NCBI GenBank assembly: GCA_964550025.1
Contig: CAZJYI010000013.1
Coordinates: 52,562 to 116,561, forward strand
From: CAZJYI01 sp964550025
Lineage (GTDB): Bacteria; Verrucomicrobiota; Kiritimatiellia; UBA8416; CAYOBW01
Length of the DNA: 64,000 bases
Reading direction: 5' to 3'
Shown here: positions 50,703 to 58,604 of the stretch, in pieces
How positions within the stretch are numbered: position 1 is the first letter of the stretch
Layout: the number at the start of each line of letters is the position of its first letter
Notes under the pieces: generated by a model
Databases searched by the model: none
What the model was told of the DNA's origin: nothing
Seen by the model: only the letters and a program-made list of their open reading frames with translations
Translations under genes and position numbers: made by a program

Positions 50703-51893
50703 ATGGACAAGGAACGACTGAAGACTCTCCTGCGCGCCTATCGTGACGGCCTGCTGCACGACGTGCTGCCGTTCTGGATTCGTCACGGTGTGGATCGTGA
50801 ACAGGGCGGCTTCCTCACTTGCCTGCACCGCGAAGGGTCGGTCATCGACAGCGACAAGTCGGTCTGGGCGCAGGGGCGCTTCAGCTGGCTGCTGGGGGAG
50901 TTGTACAACACGGTTGAGCCGCGCGGGGAGTGGCTTGAGCTGGCGAAGCACGGCATCGACTTTCTGGAGGCGCACGGGTTTGACCGCGACGGCGACGGTC
51001 GGATGTACTTCCAATTGGCGCGTGACGGTCAACCGGTGCGCAAGCGGCGCTACAACTTCAGCGAGAGCTTCGCCGCCATCGCCTACGCGGAGTACGCACG
51101 TGCGACCGGGAACGACGCGTTCCGAACCAGGGCGGTCGAGCTTTTCGAGAGCTTCGTGTCCTACAACAACACACCGGGGGCGGCGGCGCCCAAGTTCACG
51201 GATCTCCGGCCGATGCAGGGCATGGCCACGCGGATGATCACGATCGTGACGGCGCAAGAGTTGCGCGACGCAATCGGGTACGAGGAAGCAACCGAATGGA
51301 TAGACCGTTCGATCGACGAGATTCAGCGCTTCTTCGTGAAACCCGAACACAAAGCCGTGATGGAGGTTGTTGGGCCCAATGGCGAGATCTACGACCACTT
51401 TGACGGACGCATGCTGAACCCGGGGCATGCCATCGAAGGCGCCTGGTTCATACTCAACGAGTCCCGGATTCGGGGGGGGGATGCCGCGCTGACCGAGCTC
51501 GGGCTGAGTATGCTCGACTGGATGTGGGAACGCGGTTGGGACGCCCAGTGCGGCGGCATGTTCTACTTCCGCGACCTGAAGAACCTGCCGGTGCAGGAAT
51601 ACTGGCACGACATGAAGTTCTGGTGGCCGCAGAACGAGACGATCATCGCGACATTGATGGCGTACACGATGACCGGGGACGAGAAGTACGCGCAGTGGCA
51701 CAAGAAGGTACACGACTGGACCCATGCCCGCTTTCCCGATCTCAACTTCGGAGAATGGTATGGCTATCTTCACCGCAACGGCAGCATTTCCGTGCGGTTG
51801 AAGGGCAATCTTTGGAAAGGGCCGTTCCACGTACCACGCATGCAGCTGGTCTGCTGGCGGCTGGTGGAGGAGCTGCTGGAGCAAGAGAACTAG
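50703..51893 (+). CDS. AGE-family epimerase (N-acylglucosamine 2-epimerase type)
   Basis: 396 residues. The (alpha/alpha)6-barrel family pattern is clear: FWIRHGVDREQGGFLTCLHR, SVWAQGRFSWLL, YNFSESFAAIAYAEYARA, GRMLNPGHAIEGAWF (catalytic His), WPQNETIIATLMAY and GPFHVPRMQLVCW (second catalytic His). These enzymes interconvert N-acetylglucosamine and N-acetylmannosamine or neutral hexoses in the cytoplasm. Next to sialidases and a NanM-like/symporter fusion, a role in handling released N-acyl sugars is plausible. The neutral-sugar alternative cannot be excluded. Length is normal for the family. Confidence 0.9.
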   Translation: MDKERLKTLLRAYRDGLLHDVLPFWIRHGVDREQGGFLTCLHREGSVIDSDKSVWAQGRFSWLLGELYNTVEPRGEWLELAKHGIDFLEAHGFDRDGDGRMYFQLARDGQPVRKRRYNFSESFAAIAYAEYARATGNDAFRTRAVELFESFVSYNNTPGAAAPKFTDLRPMQGMATRMITIVTAQELRDAIGYEEATEWIDRSIDEIQRFFVKPEHKAVMEVVGPNGEIYDHFDGRMLNPGHAIEGAWFILNESRIRGGDAALTELGLSMLDWMWERGWDAQCGGMFYFRDLKNLPVQEYWHDMKFWWPQNETIIATLMAYTMTGDEKYAQWHKKVHDWTHARFPDLNFGEWYGYLHRNGSISVRLKGNLWKGPFHVPRMQLVCWRLVEELLEQEN

Positions 51894-51926
51894 ACCGCTT
51901 GCGAACATATGGGAAGGGAGTGTGAG

Positions 51927-53579
51927 ATGAGAAGAATGCTGACGATGGCTCTGCTCTTCGCGGTGGCGAGTACCTGTGTTGCCGCCATGACGAAGGAGTG
52001 TTTTGTTCAAGAAGGGCGGCCGGTTGGGCTCGCGCGCCGCAGCGTAGTTCCGAGTGACGGCGGCTACGTGAAGTGGGCCGGCAAGTCCCCGCTACTGGCC
52101 GGCAAGACCATCGGTTCCGGCGATTTCACGATCAATGCCACGCTCCGCATCGAGAGCATCGCGAAGAGCGCGGCCGCGTTCCAGCTGGGCCGCAGCTACT
52201 TCGGGTTTGAGGGCGCCAATGGCAAGGTCTACTTCAAAGGCGACCTCTTTGAAGGAGTCAAGTCGCCCGGGAACGTCACGATGCTGATCGATCCGGAACA
52301 GGACTTCACCTTCGAGATCGAGCGCAAGGGCCGCCGGTTGCGCGTGCTGCTGGACGACAAGGTGGTCGTGACGCGTGACCTCGGCGATGCGGACGTAGGC
52401 GAGGGGGTCGGGGAGTTCGGCTTTGTGCCGATTCGCTCCACCATGTACGTGAAGGAGTTCAGTGCCATGGCAGAGAATTTCGGCGAGGCGACCTTTCGCG
52501 GATTCACGATACCGCAGGTAGACCTCAACGACCGCAAAGACCTTCAGACGGTCATCACGCCATCGAACGGCAAGTACTGGGGGCACCCTTCGAGCGTGCT
52601 GCTCGAGGACGGCAAGACCCTGGTCATGATGTACCTGGACGGCCATGCGCGCGCGCAACTGTACTGGAAGAAGAGTTTCGACGGCGGACGGACATGGACG
52701 GACCATCTCCCCGTACCCGAGGGGTGGAATGACATCCCTGACGGCCGGAAAACGGCCTTTATGGAGGTGCCGATTCTCTACCGCATGACCGATCCCGCGG
52801 GGAAGGAGCGCATCCAGATGTTCACCGGCGTCCCCTCGATTCGTCGCGCCTACTCCGAGGATGGCGGGAAGACCTGGAGCAAACTCGAACTGCTCAAGAA
52901 CAAGGACCTCGGCGCCATAGTTGTGTTCGCCGACATGCTGCGGCTCAAGGACGGAAGCTACATGGGCACCATCCACGACAGCGGACGCTTCATGAAAGGC
53001 AAGTATGCCCACAAGTGGTTCTCGGTCTTCACGATGAAATCACGGGATGGCGGCATGACCTGGGACGATCCGGTTAAGATCGCCACACATCCGAAGGGGC
53101 ATCTGTGCGAGGCCGGGCTGGTCCGCTCTCCCGATGGCAAGCGCATCGCGCTGCTGATGCGCGAGAACGCGAGACTGTACAACTCGTTCATCTCGTTTAG
53201 CGATGACGAGGGCGAGACATGGACGGAGCCGCGCCAAATGCCGGGCGCCCTGACGGGGGACCGGCACCAGTGCACGTACGTACCTGACGGGCGACTGTTC
53301 ATTTCCCTTCGCGACCGCGGTCACGATACACCTTCTTTCGGCGACTGGGTCGGCTGGGTCGGTACGTTCGAGGATCTCGAGAAGGGTCGCGAGGGGCAGT
53401 ACCGCGTGCGGTTGAAAGACAACTACAAGGGCGCCGACTGCGCCTACCCGACGCAGCACCTGCTTCCCGACGGCACGGTGTTCGCCGCCACCTACGGTCA
53501 CTGGACCCCGGGCGAGAAGGCCTGGATTATCGGCTACCATTTCAAGATCGAGCAACTGGACGCGTTGGTGAAGCAATGA
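51927..53579 (+). CDS. Sialidase-family exo-hydrolase with N-terminal jelly-roll domain
   Basis: 550 residues from ATG 51927 (GGGAG six bases upstream), with a signal peptide ending STCVAA. A LamG/jelly-roll domain (about 25-185; GDFTINATLRIESI, LRVLLDDKVV) precedes a BNR propeller (about 205-545) with Asp-boxes SFDGGRTW, SEDGGKTW, SRDGGMTW and SDDEGETW. The classic Y/F-R-I-P arginine motif is not evident at the usual place (GHPSSVLLEDG). The substrate may therefore not be sialic acid, and the family name is structural. It follows the AGE gene by 33 bp and precedes the sulfatase run. Confidence 0.85.
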   Translation: MRRMLTMALLFAVASTCVAAMTKECFVQEGRPVGLARRSVVPSDGGYVKWAGKSPLLAGKTIGSGDFTINATLRIESIAKSAAAFQLGRSYFGFEGANGKVYFKGDLFEGVKSPGNVTMLIDPEQDFTFEIERKGRRLRVLLDDKVVVTRDLGDADVGEGVGEFGFVPIRSTMYVKEFSAMAENFGEATFRGFTIPQVDLNDRKDLQTVITPSNGKYWGHPSSVLLEDGKTLVMMYLDGHARAQLYWKKSFDGGRTWTDHLPVPEGWNDIPDGRKTAFMEVPILYRMTDPAGKERIQMFTGVPSIRRAYSEDGGKTWSKLELLKNKDLGAIVVFADMLRLKDGSYMGTIHDSGRFMKGKYAHKWFSVFTMKSRDGGMTWDDPVKIATHPKGHLCEAGLVRSPDGKRIALLMRENARLYNSFISFSDDEGETWTEPRQMPGALTGDRHQCTYVPDGRLFISLRDRGHDTPSFGDWVGWVGTFEDLEKGREGQYRVRLKDNYKGADCAYPTQHLLPDGTVFAATYGHWTPGEKAWIIGYHFKIEQLDALVKQ

Positions 53580-53620
53580 TCCACTCGCTCATCCGCCGTA
53601 GCCTTGGCGTAGGCGGACGG
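53580..53620. repeat. Degenerate GTAG-family repeat
   Basis: TCCACTCGCTCATCCGCCGT followed by AGCCTTGGCGTAGGCGGACG, immediately after the TGA of the sialidase-like gene. It matches the right half of the element at 19044-19164. Confidence 0.6.
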
Positions 53621-53650
53621 GCGCTCGGATGATGCAGACGGGAGCATGAT

Positions 53651-55102
53651 GTGAGATTGGGCGTGTCGGCAGCAGTATGCCTCTTGGCCGTGACCGGCTT
53701 CGTTGCGGCCGCGGAGGACCCCCGTCCCAACGTCGTCTTCATCCTGGTCGACGATCTTGCCTGGGCGGATGTCGGGTGTTACGGCAGCACGGTCTATGAA
53801 ACGCCTAGCGTCGACAGGCTCGCGCGGGAAGGCATGCGCTTCACGGACTTCTACTCGGCCGGCCCGGTGTGCTCGCCGACGCGCGCATCCATTCTCTCCG
53901 GGAAGTACCCGGCGCGCACCCGCATCACGCGTCACCTTCTGACGCCGAAGACGGATCCAACGTTCATGGCCAACCACTTTGCGCTGGAAGAGACCACGAT
54001 TGCCGAGGCCCTGAGAGAACATGGCTACGCCACGGGCTACTTCGGCAAATGGCACCTGGGGTACAAGGCCGAGCACTGGGCGTTGCAGCAGGGGTTCGAC
54101 GTGGCGAAGGGCGGGATGGACATCCCGTGGGCGTGGGAGCTCTGCTACCCCGATCGCGTGCCGCCCACAAAGAAGACCTGGCGCAAAACGCACACGCGCT
54201 TCTTCAGCCCCCATCACCTGACGCACCTGGAAAACGGCCCCGAGGGCGAGTACCTGACGGACCGGTTGACAGAGGAGACGATGCGCTTCATTGAGGCCAA
54301 CAGGAACAGACCGTTCTTCGCGTTCCTCTCCTTTCACACTGTGCACACCCCGCTGGAGGCCAAGCCCGAAGTGGTTGACCGATATGCGAAGAAGATCGCG
54401 TCGATGGGGCTGGACGGTAACAAGGAGCCAAACAGGCGTTTCAAACGTTGGCAGAACAACCCGAACTACGCGGCCATGGTGCACCACATGGACGAGAACG
54501 TCGGCCGGCTCATGGCGAAACTGAACGAGCTGGGCCTCCGGGACAACACACTGTTCATCTTCACATCGGATAATGGCGGGAAGGGGTCCGTCACTTCCAA
54601 TCTACCGCTGAACGGCGCGAAGCACGACCTTCGTGAGGGTGGCATCCGCGTGCCGACCATCGTGCGCTGGCCGGGGCGGATCAAGGCGGGGTCGGTGTGT
54701 TCCGTTCCGCTGGTGTCGAATGATTTCTACCCGACCATTCTCGGGTTGCTCGGGCTGCCGGCCAGGCCGGATCAGCACGTGGACGGCGTCGCGTTCGGGA
54801 ACGTGCTCCTGGGTAAGACCGATCGCGTGGCGCGCGACGACATCTTCTGGCATTACCCGCACAGCCGGTTTGAGGGAGCCGTCCGCGCGGGCGAATGGAA
54901 GCTGATCTGCCACTACAAGAGCGGGAAATGTGAACTCTACAACCTGCGCGAGGACATCGGTGAAGAACTCGATCTGAGCGGATCGGAGCGTCCGCGCACT
55001 CGGAAGATGCTCGGGATGCTGAAGAGGTGGCTGCGCGCAACGGATGCCCGCTTTCCCGGGACGTTCGATCGGCGCGCCTTCCTGGGAGAAGAGGCCGAAT
55101 GA
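53651..55102 (+). CDS. Type I sulfatase 1 of the 53-60 kb run
   Basis: 483 residues. GTG 53651 is the start: GGGAG lies 7 bases upstream and the nearby ATGs run into TGA. A signal peptide ends GFVAAA. Landmarks: RPNVVFILVDDLAWAD (metal-binding Asp pair), CSPTRASILSG with C74 as formylglycine, GYFGKWHLG, PFFAFLSFHTVHTP, FTSDNGG and LREGGIRVP. Closest in pattern to arylsulfatase A-like enzymes that remove sulfate from galactose or GalNAc. It is exported. No sulfatase-maturing enzyme is in the window, so activation must come from elsewhere in the genome. Confidence 0.93.
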   Translation: MRLGVSAAVCLLAVTGFVAAAEDPRPNVVFILVDDLAWADVGCYGSTVYETPSVDRLAREGMRFTDFYSAGPVCSPTRASILSGKYPARTRITRHLLTPKTDPTFMANHFALEETTIAEALREHGYATGYFGKWHLGYKAEHWALQQGFDVAKGGMDIPWAWELCYPDRVPPTKKTWRKTHTRFFSPHHLTHLENGPEGEYLTDRLTEETMRFIEANRNRPFFAFLSFHTVHTPLEAKPEVVDRYAKKIASMGLDGNKEPNRRFKRWQNNPNYAAMVHHMDENVGRLMAKLNELGLRDNTLFIFTSDNGGKGSVTSNLPLNGAKHDLREGGIRVPTIVRWPGRIKAGSVCSVPLVSNDFYPTILGLLGLPARPDQHVDGVAFGNVLLGKTDRVARDDIFWHYPHSRFEGAVRAGEWKLICHYKSGKCELYNLREDIGEELDLSGSERPRTRKMLGMLKRWLRATDARFPGTFDRRAFLGEEAE

Positions 55103-55120
55103 CGCCGAAAGTGAAATGGA

Positions 55121-55193
55121 TCCACTCGCTCACGCTCGTGGCTACAGGGAGCGTGGTCTCTGAGGATTGTAGCCGCGAGCGTGAGCGAGCGGA
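55121..55193. repeat. GTAG repeat pair, GTAGCCACGAGCG family, head-to-head
   Basis: TCCACTCGCTCACGCTCGTG ending CTAC (55142-55145) and GTAGCCGCGAGCGTGAGCGA (55169 onward). The inverted halves match over about 24 bp. Confidence 0.8.
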
Positions 55194-55214
55194 CGAACGG
55201 GACGGGAGACCGGG

Positions 55215-56705
55215 ATGAGAATGAAGACGACAATCCCGTCGATCCGAGGTGCGGCGGTTTCCTGCGTGTTGTCCCTCGCCTGCCTGACCGCAACCGGGGA
55301 CGAGGTCAGACCCAATATCATTCTCGTGATGGCGGACGACCTTGGATATGGCGATGTCGGCTACAACGGGAATCCCGTGCTCAAGACGCCCTGCCTGGAT
55401 AGAATGGCGAAGGAGGGCGTGCGGCTGGACCGCTTCTACGCCGCCGCTCCCGTCTGTTCGCCGACCCGCGGGAGCTGCATCACGGGACGCCACCCCTACC
55501 GTTACGGCATCGAGTGGGCGGGGGAGACACCGCTCAAACGCGAAGAGACGACGCTGGCGGAGGCGTTGAAAGCCGCGGGCTACGCGACGGGGCATTTCGG
55601 CAAGTGGCACCTCGGCGGTTTGAGCAAGACCGTCAAGCAGAGCTACTTCCCGGACCCCGTTGACCCGGCCACCTATTCTCCGCCGTGGGATCACGGGTTC
55701 GACGTCTGTTTCAGCACGGAATCGATGATGCCCACTTACAACCCCTACTACCAAGTAGGGGGGGACTTCGGGACCGAGGAGTACCGCTTTGTTCAAGACG
55801 TGCCCGTTGTAAGGGGACAGCGAACCGGCGGCTTTCGGTGGCGAGACCATTACTGGACGGGACCGGGCTGCATCGTCGACGAGTGGCTCGAAGGCGATGA
55901 CTCCGAGCTCATCATGGACCGTGCGCTGCGATTCATGGAGCGGTGTTCCCGGGCGAAAAGGCCCTTCCTGTCACTGGTCTGGTTCCACACGCCGCACACG
56001 CCGGTCGTGGCGGGAAACGAGGACCGCGAGGCCTACGCCGATCAACCCGCAGCAGCACAGCACTGGTACGGAGCCATCAGTGCGATGGACCGGCAGGTCG
56101 GCCGGCTGCGGCGTGAGTTGCGGCGCCTGGGTGTCGCCGACGACACCATCGTCTGGTTCTGCAGCGACAACGGACCGTCATACATCCACGATTGGAACTC
56201 GTCCGGCGGTCTGCGCGGCAAGAAGGCTACGCTCTGGGAGGGTGGCATCCGCGTGCCGTCCGTGGTCGAATGGCCCGCGCGTCTTCGCGGGGGGCGTATC
56301 GTCATTGCGCCTGTGGGCACCAGCGACTTCCTGCCGACATTGATGAACGCGGCGGGACTCAAGCCCGACGAGACGCGCCCGGTCGACGGGCTGAACGTGT
56401 TGCCGCTGCTCGAGGGAAAGGCCATTCGCCGACCTTCCCCCGTCGCCTTCCAGGCGCCCGTGAAGAGCAAGAAGGACGTCTTGGCCGAGCCGGGAAGCCT
56501 GCAACTCGCGCTGGTGGGGGAGCGCCACAAGCTGATTTCCGTCAACGGCGGCAAGAGGTGGTTCCTGTACGACTTGGTGAATGATCCCGAAGAGAGAGAC
56601 GATCTGGCCTTGGACAAACCTGAAATCGTGAGGTCGATGCGGGCGGCGTTACTCGAATGGACGGAGTCCTGTGCCCGCAGCGCGGCGGGGGAGGACTACC
56701 GATGA
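55215..56705 (+). CDS. Type I sulfatase 2
   Basis: 496 residues. GGGAGA precedes ATG 55215, and the signal peptide ends near CLTATGD. Motifs: RPNIILVMADDLGYGD, CSPTRGSCITG (C81 formylglycine), GHFGKWHLGGL, FLSLVWFHTPHTPV, WFCSDNGPS, LWEGGIRVPSVV. An insertion around 175-230 with MPTYNPYYQ and GFRWRDHYWTGPG distinguishes it from sulfatase 1. The stop overlaps the next start (ATGA), so translation of sulfatases 2 and 3 is coupled. Sulfate position specificity cannot be read from sequence. Confidence 0.93.
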   Translation: MRMKTTIPSIRGAAVSCVLSLACLTATGDEVRPNIILVMADDLGYGDVGYNGNPVLKTPCLDRMAKEGVRLDRFYAAAPVCSPTRGSCITGRHPYRYGIEWAGETPLKREETTLAEALKAAGYATGHFGKWHLGGLSKTVKQSYFPDPVDPATYSPPWDHGFDVCFSTESMMPTYNPYYQVGGDFGTEEYRFVQDVPVVRGQRTGGFRWRDHYWTGPGCIVDEWLEGDDSELIMDRALRFMERCSRAKRPFLSLVWFHTPHTPVVAGNEDREAYADQPAAAQHWYGAISAMDRQVGRLRRELRRLGVADDTIVWFCSDNGPSYIHDWNSSGGLRGKKATLWEGGIRVPSVVEWPARLRGGRIVIAPVGTSDFLPTLMNAAGLKPDETRPVDGLNVLPLLEGKAIRRPSPVAFQAPVKSKKDVLAEPGSLQLALVGERHKLISVNGGKRWFLYDLVNDPEERDDLALDKPEIVRSMRAALLEWTESCARSAAGEDYR

Positions 56706-58597
56706 AATCGTGGTTGTCTGCCCTGGCACAAGTACGGACAGCGTGGAAACCGTCCCTCCAGGTGAGCGCTCGCGCGTTTTGCCTGAAGAATGGAGGGTCG
56801 GGCTACACCCCGACCGCACGCTTCTATCCGCTTCGACGTTCGATGTTGGACGTTCGATGTTCGACGTTCGCCCTCTTGTTGGCAGCCAGTCTGTTCGGCA
56901 TCGCCGCAGCCGCTCCCCGCCCCAATATCATCGTCGTCATGGTCGACGACATGGGGTACTCGGACATCGGCTGTTACGGGGGCGAGATCGACACGCCCAA
57001 CATCGACCGCATGGCGAAGAACGGGTTGCGGTTCTCGTCGTTCTACAACGCCGGCCGCTGCTGCCCGACGCGGGCCAGCCTCTTGACCGGCCTCTACCCG
57101 CACAAGACGGGCCTCGGGTTCATGACGGCCCGCGACTACGGCAAACCCGGCTACACGGCGGACCTGAACCGGGAGTGCGTGACGATAGCCGAAGCGCTCG
57201 AGCCTCACGCGTACGGCACGTACCTGGCCGGCAAGTGGCATGTGTGCCACGACTTTGCCGAGGACGGTCCCAAGCACAATTGGCCGTTGCAGCGCGGGTT
57301 CGACAAGTTCTACGGCACGCTCATAGCCGCCGGCAGCCAATGGAACCCCCTGACGCTGGCCGAGGGCAACGCCTACGTGAAGCCGGAAGGTGATTTCTTC
57401 TACACTGAAGCCATCACGGCCAAAGCCGTCGAGTATATCACGGAACACCCGGCCGGCTCGCCGTTCTTCCTCTACGTCGCACACACCTCACCGCACTGGC
57501 CGTTGCACGCCCGCAAGGAAGTTATCGGGAAGTACCGTGGACGGTTTGCCGCGGGGTGGGACGTGTTGCGTCGCCGGCGGCTCAAGCGCTTGATCGAGAG
57601 CGGTCTGTTGACCCCCGGGACGGAGCTTTCGGCGCGCGACAAGACGACACCTCCATGGGAAAACGCTGAACACAAAGAGTGGGAGCAGAGCCGCTTCGAA
57701 GCGTACGCGGCCATGGTCGATCACGTCGACCAGGGCATGGGACAGATCATGGGGGCTCTTCGGAAACGCGGAGAGCTTGACAACACCCTGGTCCTTTTCC
57801 TGTCCGACAACGGCGGAGACAGCCTGGAGCACATGTATGGCGAGATCGGCTCGACCGGCAGGCCGTGGGCCTACATGCGCTACGTTCCCCTCTACACGCG
57901 CGATGGTAGGCCTGTGGTCGCCGGCGACTACCCCGGCATCAAGCTCGGGCCGGACAACACCTACGGGGGTTATGGAACCAAGTGGGCCAACCTGAGCAAC
58001 ACGCCCTTCCGCAAGTTCAAGAAGTACGCGCACGAGGGGGGCATCTCGACGCCGCTGATCGCCCACTGGCCGGCGGGCATCAAGGCGCAGGGGGAGATCC
58101 GCCACGGTGTCGGACACGTGATCGACATCATGGCCACCTGTCTGGACGTGGCCGGCGTTGCCTATCCGCGCACGCACCGTGGCAGGTCGATCAAGCCGCT
58201 CGACGGGAAGAGCCTGCTGCCGCTCTTCGAGGCCGACACACCAATCCATGACCTTCTCTACTGGGAGCACCACGGCCATCGCGGCGTGCGCAAGGGGCGC
58301 TGGAAGCTCGTGGCCGAGTACGGCGCTGACTGGGAACTCTACGACATGGACGTGGACCGCACCGAAACGACGAACGTCGCGGACAGCCACCCCGACACCG
58401 TGACTGAACTGGATGCGCAATACCGCGCGTGGGCCGCTCGCAGCGACGTGCTTCCGCGCGATGAGCTCGTGGTCAAGGAGATACCCGATTCCAGCAACCC
58501 GCTGACGCGGACGCCGGAGGAGATGAAGCGCTTCCTCCAGACCGTCAACAAGGTGCTTGAAGCGAAGGGGCAGCGGACCTTCAAGGTGGAGGAGTGA
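56702..58597 (+). CDS. Type I sulfatase 3, repeat-bearing N-terminus
   Basis: 631 residues from ATG 56702, coupled to sulfatase 2 (ATGA) with GGAGG 7 bases upstream. The hydrophobic core of the signal peptide (FALLLAASLFGIAAAA) only begins at about residue 56. The first 55 residues are coded partly by a GTAG-type hairpin and by five heptamer units (56832-56866; SMLDVRCSTF). An ATG at 56843, inside the heptamers, would give a normal signal peptide but has no ribosome site. Sulfatase motifs: RPNIIVVMVDDMGYSD, CCPTRASLLTG (C120), AGKWHVC, FLYVAHTSPHWP, FLSDNGGD, HEGGISTP. Length after the signal is typical. Confidence 0.9.
   Translation: MKSWLSALAQVRTAWKPSLQVSARAFCLKNGGSGYTPTARFYPLRRSMLDVRCSTFALLLAASLFGIAAAAPRPNIIVVMVDDMGYSDIGCYGGEIDTPNIDRMAKNGLRFSSFYNAGRCCPTRASLLTGLYPHKTGLGFMTARDYGKPGYTADLNRECVTIAEALEPHAYGTYLAGKWHVCHDFAEDGPKHNWPLQRGFDKFYGTLIAAGSQWNPLTLAEGNAYVKPEGDFFYTEAITAKAVEYITEHPAGSPFFLYVAHTSPHWPLHARKEVIGKYRGRFAAGWDVLRRRRLKRLIESGLLTPGTELSARDKTTPPWENAEHKEWEQSRFEAYAAMVDHVDQGMGQIMGALRKRGELDNTLVLFLSDNGGDSLEHMYGEIGSTGRPWAYMRYVPLYTRDGRPVVAGDYPGIKLGPDNTYGGYGTKWANLSNTPFRKFKKYAHEGGISTPLIAHWPAGIKAQGEIRHGVGHVIDIMATCLDVAGVAYPRTHRGRSIKPLDGKSLLPLFEADTPIHDLLYWEHHGHRGVRKGRWKLVAEYGADWELYDMDVDRTETTNVADSHPDTVTELDAQYRAWAARSDVLPRDELVVKEIPDSSNPLTRTPEEMKRFLQTVNKVLEAKGQRTFKVEE
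56832..56866. repeat. Heptanucleotide array, 5 units, inside sulfatase 3
   Basis: TTCGACG, TTCGATG, TTGGACG, TTCGATG, TTCGACG. Because 7 is not a multiple of 3, every frame gives the same seven-residue pattern (RSMLDVRCSTF-like). Confidence 0.85.
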
Positions 58598-58604
58598 AGC
58601 CGTG

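Noticed and set aside
56843..56872. ATG inside the heptamers as the certain start of sulfatase 3
   Set aside because: It gives an ideal signal peptide but has no ribosome site, while ATG 56702 has GGAGG and ATGA coupling; kept only as an alternative.
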